Source: Verrucomicrobiota bacterium (GTDB lineage Bacteria > Verrucomicrobiota > Verrucomicrobiia > Limisphaerales > SXQI01). Taken from it: 17,100 nucleotides of DNA. The stretch is from NCBI GenBank assembly GCA_008933045.1, contig WBXJ01000031.1:1-17100 (forward strand). Reading direction: 5' to 3'. Position numbers and translations under genes: made by a program. Of this stretch, positions 15,373 to 17,100 are shown piece after piece; the first letter of the stretch is position 1; each line of letters begins with the position of its first letter. The notes under the pieces were generated by a model. It did not search any database, had not been told where the DNA came from, and saw only the letters and a program-made list of their open reading frames with translations.

Positions 15373-15392
15373 TCCGACATTCTGGTCGGATT
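15371..15392. promoter_or_regulatory. Inverted repeat between yggS and the J-like gene
   Basis: AATCCGAC (15371-15378) and GTCGGATT (15385-15392) form a perfect 8-bp inverted repeat around a 6-nt centre. It is followed on the plus strand by TGTTTTG, by the palindrome TTTTGCAAAA (15395-15404) and by another GTCGGA (15409-15414). It may be a DNA operator overlapping the yggS -35 region, or a leader hairpin/terminator before the J-like gene. Confidence 0.45.
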
Positions 15393-15432
15393 TGTTTTGC
15401 AAAAGCAGGTCGGAGCTACAAAGGTTTCGACC

Positions 15433-16485
15433 ATGCAGAAACGGAAGCTTAAGCCTTCGGATCCACCCCGAGGTAGGATAAAAACGCCTGAAACTCCTCA
15501 GGTTTTGGCAGTCCGCCTCGTGGATTCTTCCCGAATCCGCAACCGCGTCCGGCGAGCTTATGAGAAATCGTGTCAAGACCTCCAAATCGTTCGAGATCAA
15601 TTGGAGCAGTTTCAGATGCGGGATAAACCCAACTATGATCGATGGGTGAGATCTGGGTTGGAGCAGACTATGGCTGAGCGGTACGAATTGAGGCTGAAAT
15701 ATGAGGAGTTGTTCAATCTTTACGAAGAGGTGAGGAGAATGTCTTACGTAATGGGGATATCCGAGGCGAAGGCTTATTACACGATTAAGCAACAGCGCGA
15801 GGAACCACATCCTCCCGAGGAGGATCCTTTTAAAACAGCTGGAACCAGCGATCAGGATCCCCATTCTGGATATCAGCAGAACCCGTTCGAAGACTTCTTT
15901 GACAAAGAGTTTCGCCCCCGTTTCGGTGCCGAGTCAGGGGGTGGATTCGATGGGTTTGCTATCGGTGACATTCAGGCGAAGAAACGTCCAAATGTTAGTG
16001 GTCGGATCAAGGAAGTCTACCGAGCGTTGGTGCGCCACCTGCATCCCGATATTCAGCAAGAGTTGACACAACAAAAACGGGAATGGTGGCACCAAGTGCA
16101 GGAGGCTTACGAAACAAAAGATATCCAACAATTAGAAGTGATCTTAACTCTTTGCGAAATAGATTCAGCAGGCTCGATCACCCAAACAAGCGTCGACCTT
16201 TTGATGCGTGTCACCCGAAGCCTCAAGCAGACGTTGAGGGAACTTAAGGCTGAGCTCGATATGGGTCGATTCCACCCCGCGTGGCAATTCTCTCGCCGAC
16301 GTGATCTGGTAAAGGACAAAAAACGTTTAATGTTTCATTTCAGCAAGGAATTAGTTCAGCTTCGTAAACAGTTGGCGCAGATCGAAGCCATGGTTAAGGT
16401 GTGGGAACAGTATGTTCCGCAACCCGCGTCCAACAAGCCGTCCAACTCCAAAAAGCCTTCCGGATCCAAGACTAAAAAGCACTAG
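15433..16485 (+). CDS. Coiled-coil protein with partial J-like domain
   Basis: I start this 350-residue protein at ATG 15433; the frame is open from a TTG at 15361 but the extra 24 residues would span an inverted repeat and look noncoding. Residues about 30-110 are highly charged and helical (probable coiled coil, RVRRAYEKSCQDLQIVRDQL and ERYELRLKYEELFNLYEEV). A Pro/Gly/acidic linker follows, then a J-domain-like segment: GRIKEVYRALVRHLHPD with the HPD tripeptide at 204-206, and a following helix WWHQVQEAYETKDIQQLEVI. The usual first J helix (YxxLGV) is not visible. Two more helical stretches (about 255-330) and a Lys/Ser/Pro-rich tail end it. The HPD motif in J proteins triggers ATP hydrolysis by Hsp70/DnaK, so a co-chaperone role is possible but unproven. 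No dnaK or grpE is near. It is followed by the EVE gene 40 nt later. Confidence 0.78.
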   Translation: MQKRKLKPSDPPRGRIKTPETPQVLAVRLVDSSRIRNRVRRAYEKSCQDLQIVRDQLEQFQMRDKPNYDRWVRSGLEQTMAERYELRLKYEELFNLYEEVRRMSYVMGISEAKAYYTIKQQREEPHPPEEDPFKTAGTSDQDPHSGYQQNPFEDFFDKEFRPRFGAESGGGFDGFAIGDIQAKKRPNVSGRIKEVYRALVRHLHPDIQQELTQQKREWWHQVQEAYETKDIQQLEVILTLCEIDSAGSITQTSVDLLMRVTRSLKQTLRELKAELDMGRFHPAWQFSRRRDLVKDKKRLMFHFSKELVQLRKQLAQIEAMVKVWEQYVPQPASNKPSNSKKPSGSKTKKH

Positions 16486-16501
16486 GGAAGCAACTTCCCT
16501 A
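16483..16501 (+). promoter_or_regulatory. Perfect hairpin containing the J-like gene's stop codon
   Basis: TAGGGAAG (16483-16490) and CTTCCCTA (16494-16501) form an 8-bp perfect stem with a 3-nt CAA loop; the first three bases are the stop codon. No T-run follows, so it is not a classical terminator. It may act as an mRNA-processing or attenuation element between this gene and the EVE gene. Confidence 0.5.
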
Positions 16502-16525
16502 ACCCATTGAACAACCCACTTACCG

Positions 16526-16948
16526 ATGTCGAAACTCTACTGGATTATCAAACAAGAACCCGAAGATTACTCTTGGAATGATTTCTGCAAAACTGGGTCT
16601 ACGGACTGGACTGGTGTCAGGAATTATCAAGCACGCAACCACCTTCGAGCAATGCGCGTCGGAGACCACGTCTGCTTTTATCACAGCGTTACGGATAAAA
16701 AAATCGTAGGGATCGCGCAAGTGGTTCAAACCGCTTTTCCTGACGCAACAGCGGAGGAGGGGGATTGGTCTGCGGTAACATTAGTACCATTGACGCCGCT
16801 AAAGGTCCCGGTGACCTTAGCGCAAATCAAACAAGATGAGTTGCTTCAAAACATCGCTTTGGTTCGACAAAGTAGATTATCCGTCTCACCTCTGTCCTCA
16901 GAAGAGTTTAAGCAAATTCTGAAGCTGTCCGAAACACGACTGCCTTGA
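16526..16948 (+). CDS. EVE-domain protein
   Basis: A 140-residue stand-alone EVE domain, related to the PUA-like fold and to human THYN1. Characteristic motifs are LYWIIKQEPEDYSW (4-17), the strongly conserved GVRNYQARNHLRAM (30-43) plus VGDHVCFYHS (45-54), IVGIAQVV and LVRQSRLSVSPLSSEEF near the end. The domain reads modified bases in nucleic acids in several studied contexts, while for single-domain bacterial versions the ligand is not established. The length is typical for the stand-alone family. ATG 16526 is the only sensible start; it lies 40 nt after the J-like gene, so cotranscription is likely, with a perfect hairpin between them. No clear ribosome binding site is present. Confidence 0.92.
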   Translation: MSKLYWIIKQEPEDYSWNDFCKTGSTDWTGVRNYQARNHLRAMRVGDHVCFYHSVTDKKIVGIAQVVQTAFPDATAEEGDWSAVTLVPLTPLKVPVTLAQIKQDELLQNIALVRQSRLSVSPLSSEEFKQILKLSETRLP

Positions 16949-16972
16949 ATTATAAACCCGGCGAAATTTTTC

Positions 16973-17100
16973 TGTTGTGTCGGCGGGAGTTCAAAATGAG
17001 ACTTGTGGTGGGAACAAAATGAGACTGGTTCAGAGGGAGAACTTTCCGAGGATATCGGGCCACCGGTTTTCGGAGTGTTTTGGGTGTTGAGACACGACCC
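16973..17100. mobile_element. Possible end of an IS21-like insertion sequence
   Basis: The segment starting near TGTTGTGTCGGCGGG (16973) carries the two 12-nt repeats described at 16992-17026. IS21-family elements begin with TG and have several short subterminal repeats of this type, which is the only reason for the suggestion. On the minus strand a frame open at the right edge ends with TGA at 17030-17032; its last residues (about 22, including NRWPDILGKF) could be the end of an ORF. No transposase motif is visible, so the call is weak; an ordinary promoter or operator region is the alternative. Confidence 0.25.
16992..17026 (+). repeat. 12-nt direct repeat, two copies
   Basis: CAAAATGAGACT occurs exactly at 16992-17003 and 17015-17026, 23 nt apart, in the noncoding right edge of the window. 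Both copies are preceded by a GGGA-type sequence. Confidence 0.85.

Noticed and set aside
15361..15432. TTG start for the J-like gene 24 codons upstream
   Set aside because: The segment contains the inverted repeat and the yggS -35 box, and ATG 15433 begins a more natural N-terminus.
15423..15432. GGT-TTCG-ACC mini-hairpin just before the J-like start
   Set aside because: A 3-bp stem is too short to assert, even with a TTCG loop.
15343..15864. 173-residue minus-strand frame opposite the J-like gene
   Set aside because: Antisense to a frame with a coherent coiled-coil and HPD pattern; it would also cover the yggS promoter region.

Overview
The window looks like chromosome of a Gram-negative bacterium of the Verrucomicrobiota/PVC type. 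The reasons are an FTLIELLVVIAIIAILAG pseudopilin of the kind these bacteria carry in many copies, a large secreted PA14/Ig/lamin-tail protein, an LpxI-type lipid A enzyme (hence an outer membrane), and start codons that almost never have a clear Shine-Dalgarno sequence. The phylum is inferred from family knowledge, not from a marker gene. Coding density is high, no stretch over about 210 bases lacks a gene, and no tRNA, rRNA or CRISPR was seen.

Layout. Positions 1-1837 (minus) hold the 5' part of a large secreted multidomain protein that runs off the left edge. A divergent spacer leads to a pseudopilin gene (1967-2770, plus). Then comes a six-gene block on the minus strand, read from 12065 down to 2876: metG (methionyl-tRNA synthetase), a B12-binding radical SAM protein, pyc (pyruvate carboxylase), trpF, lpxI and ilvE. 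Gaps inside the block are 3 to 71 nt. It mixes translation, anaplerosis, tryptophan and branched-chain amino acid synthesis and lipid A synthesis, so it looks like a housekeeping cluster, probably with an internal promoter before pyc.

Divergent from metG lies a signalling gene (12274-14301, plus) with a receiver-like domain, two PAS domains and an RsbU/SpoIIE-type PP2C phosphatase. Its stop codon overlaps the stop of a convergent small conserved-looking gene (14298-14567, minus), which follows yggS (PLP homeostasis, 14616-15338, minus). Divergent from yggS is a plus-strand pair: a coiled-coil protein with a partial J-like domain carrying HPD (15433-16485), and an EVE-domain protein (16526-16948). 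The right edge (from about 16973) carries a 12-nt direct repeat that resembles the terminal repeats of IS21-type insertion sequences.

I see no clearly novel defence or biosynthetic system. The points most worth a second look are: three genes whose -10-like hexamer sits exactly 6 nt before the start codon (possible leaderless mRNAs); a receiver domain without its usual acidic pair joined to a phosphatase output; the J-like/EVE gene pair with a stop-codon hairpin between them; and the possible IS end at the right edge.
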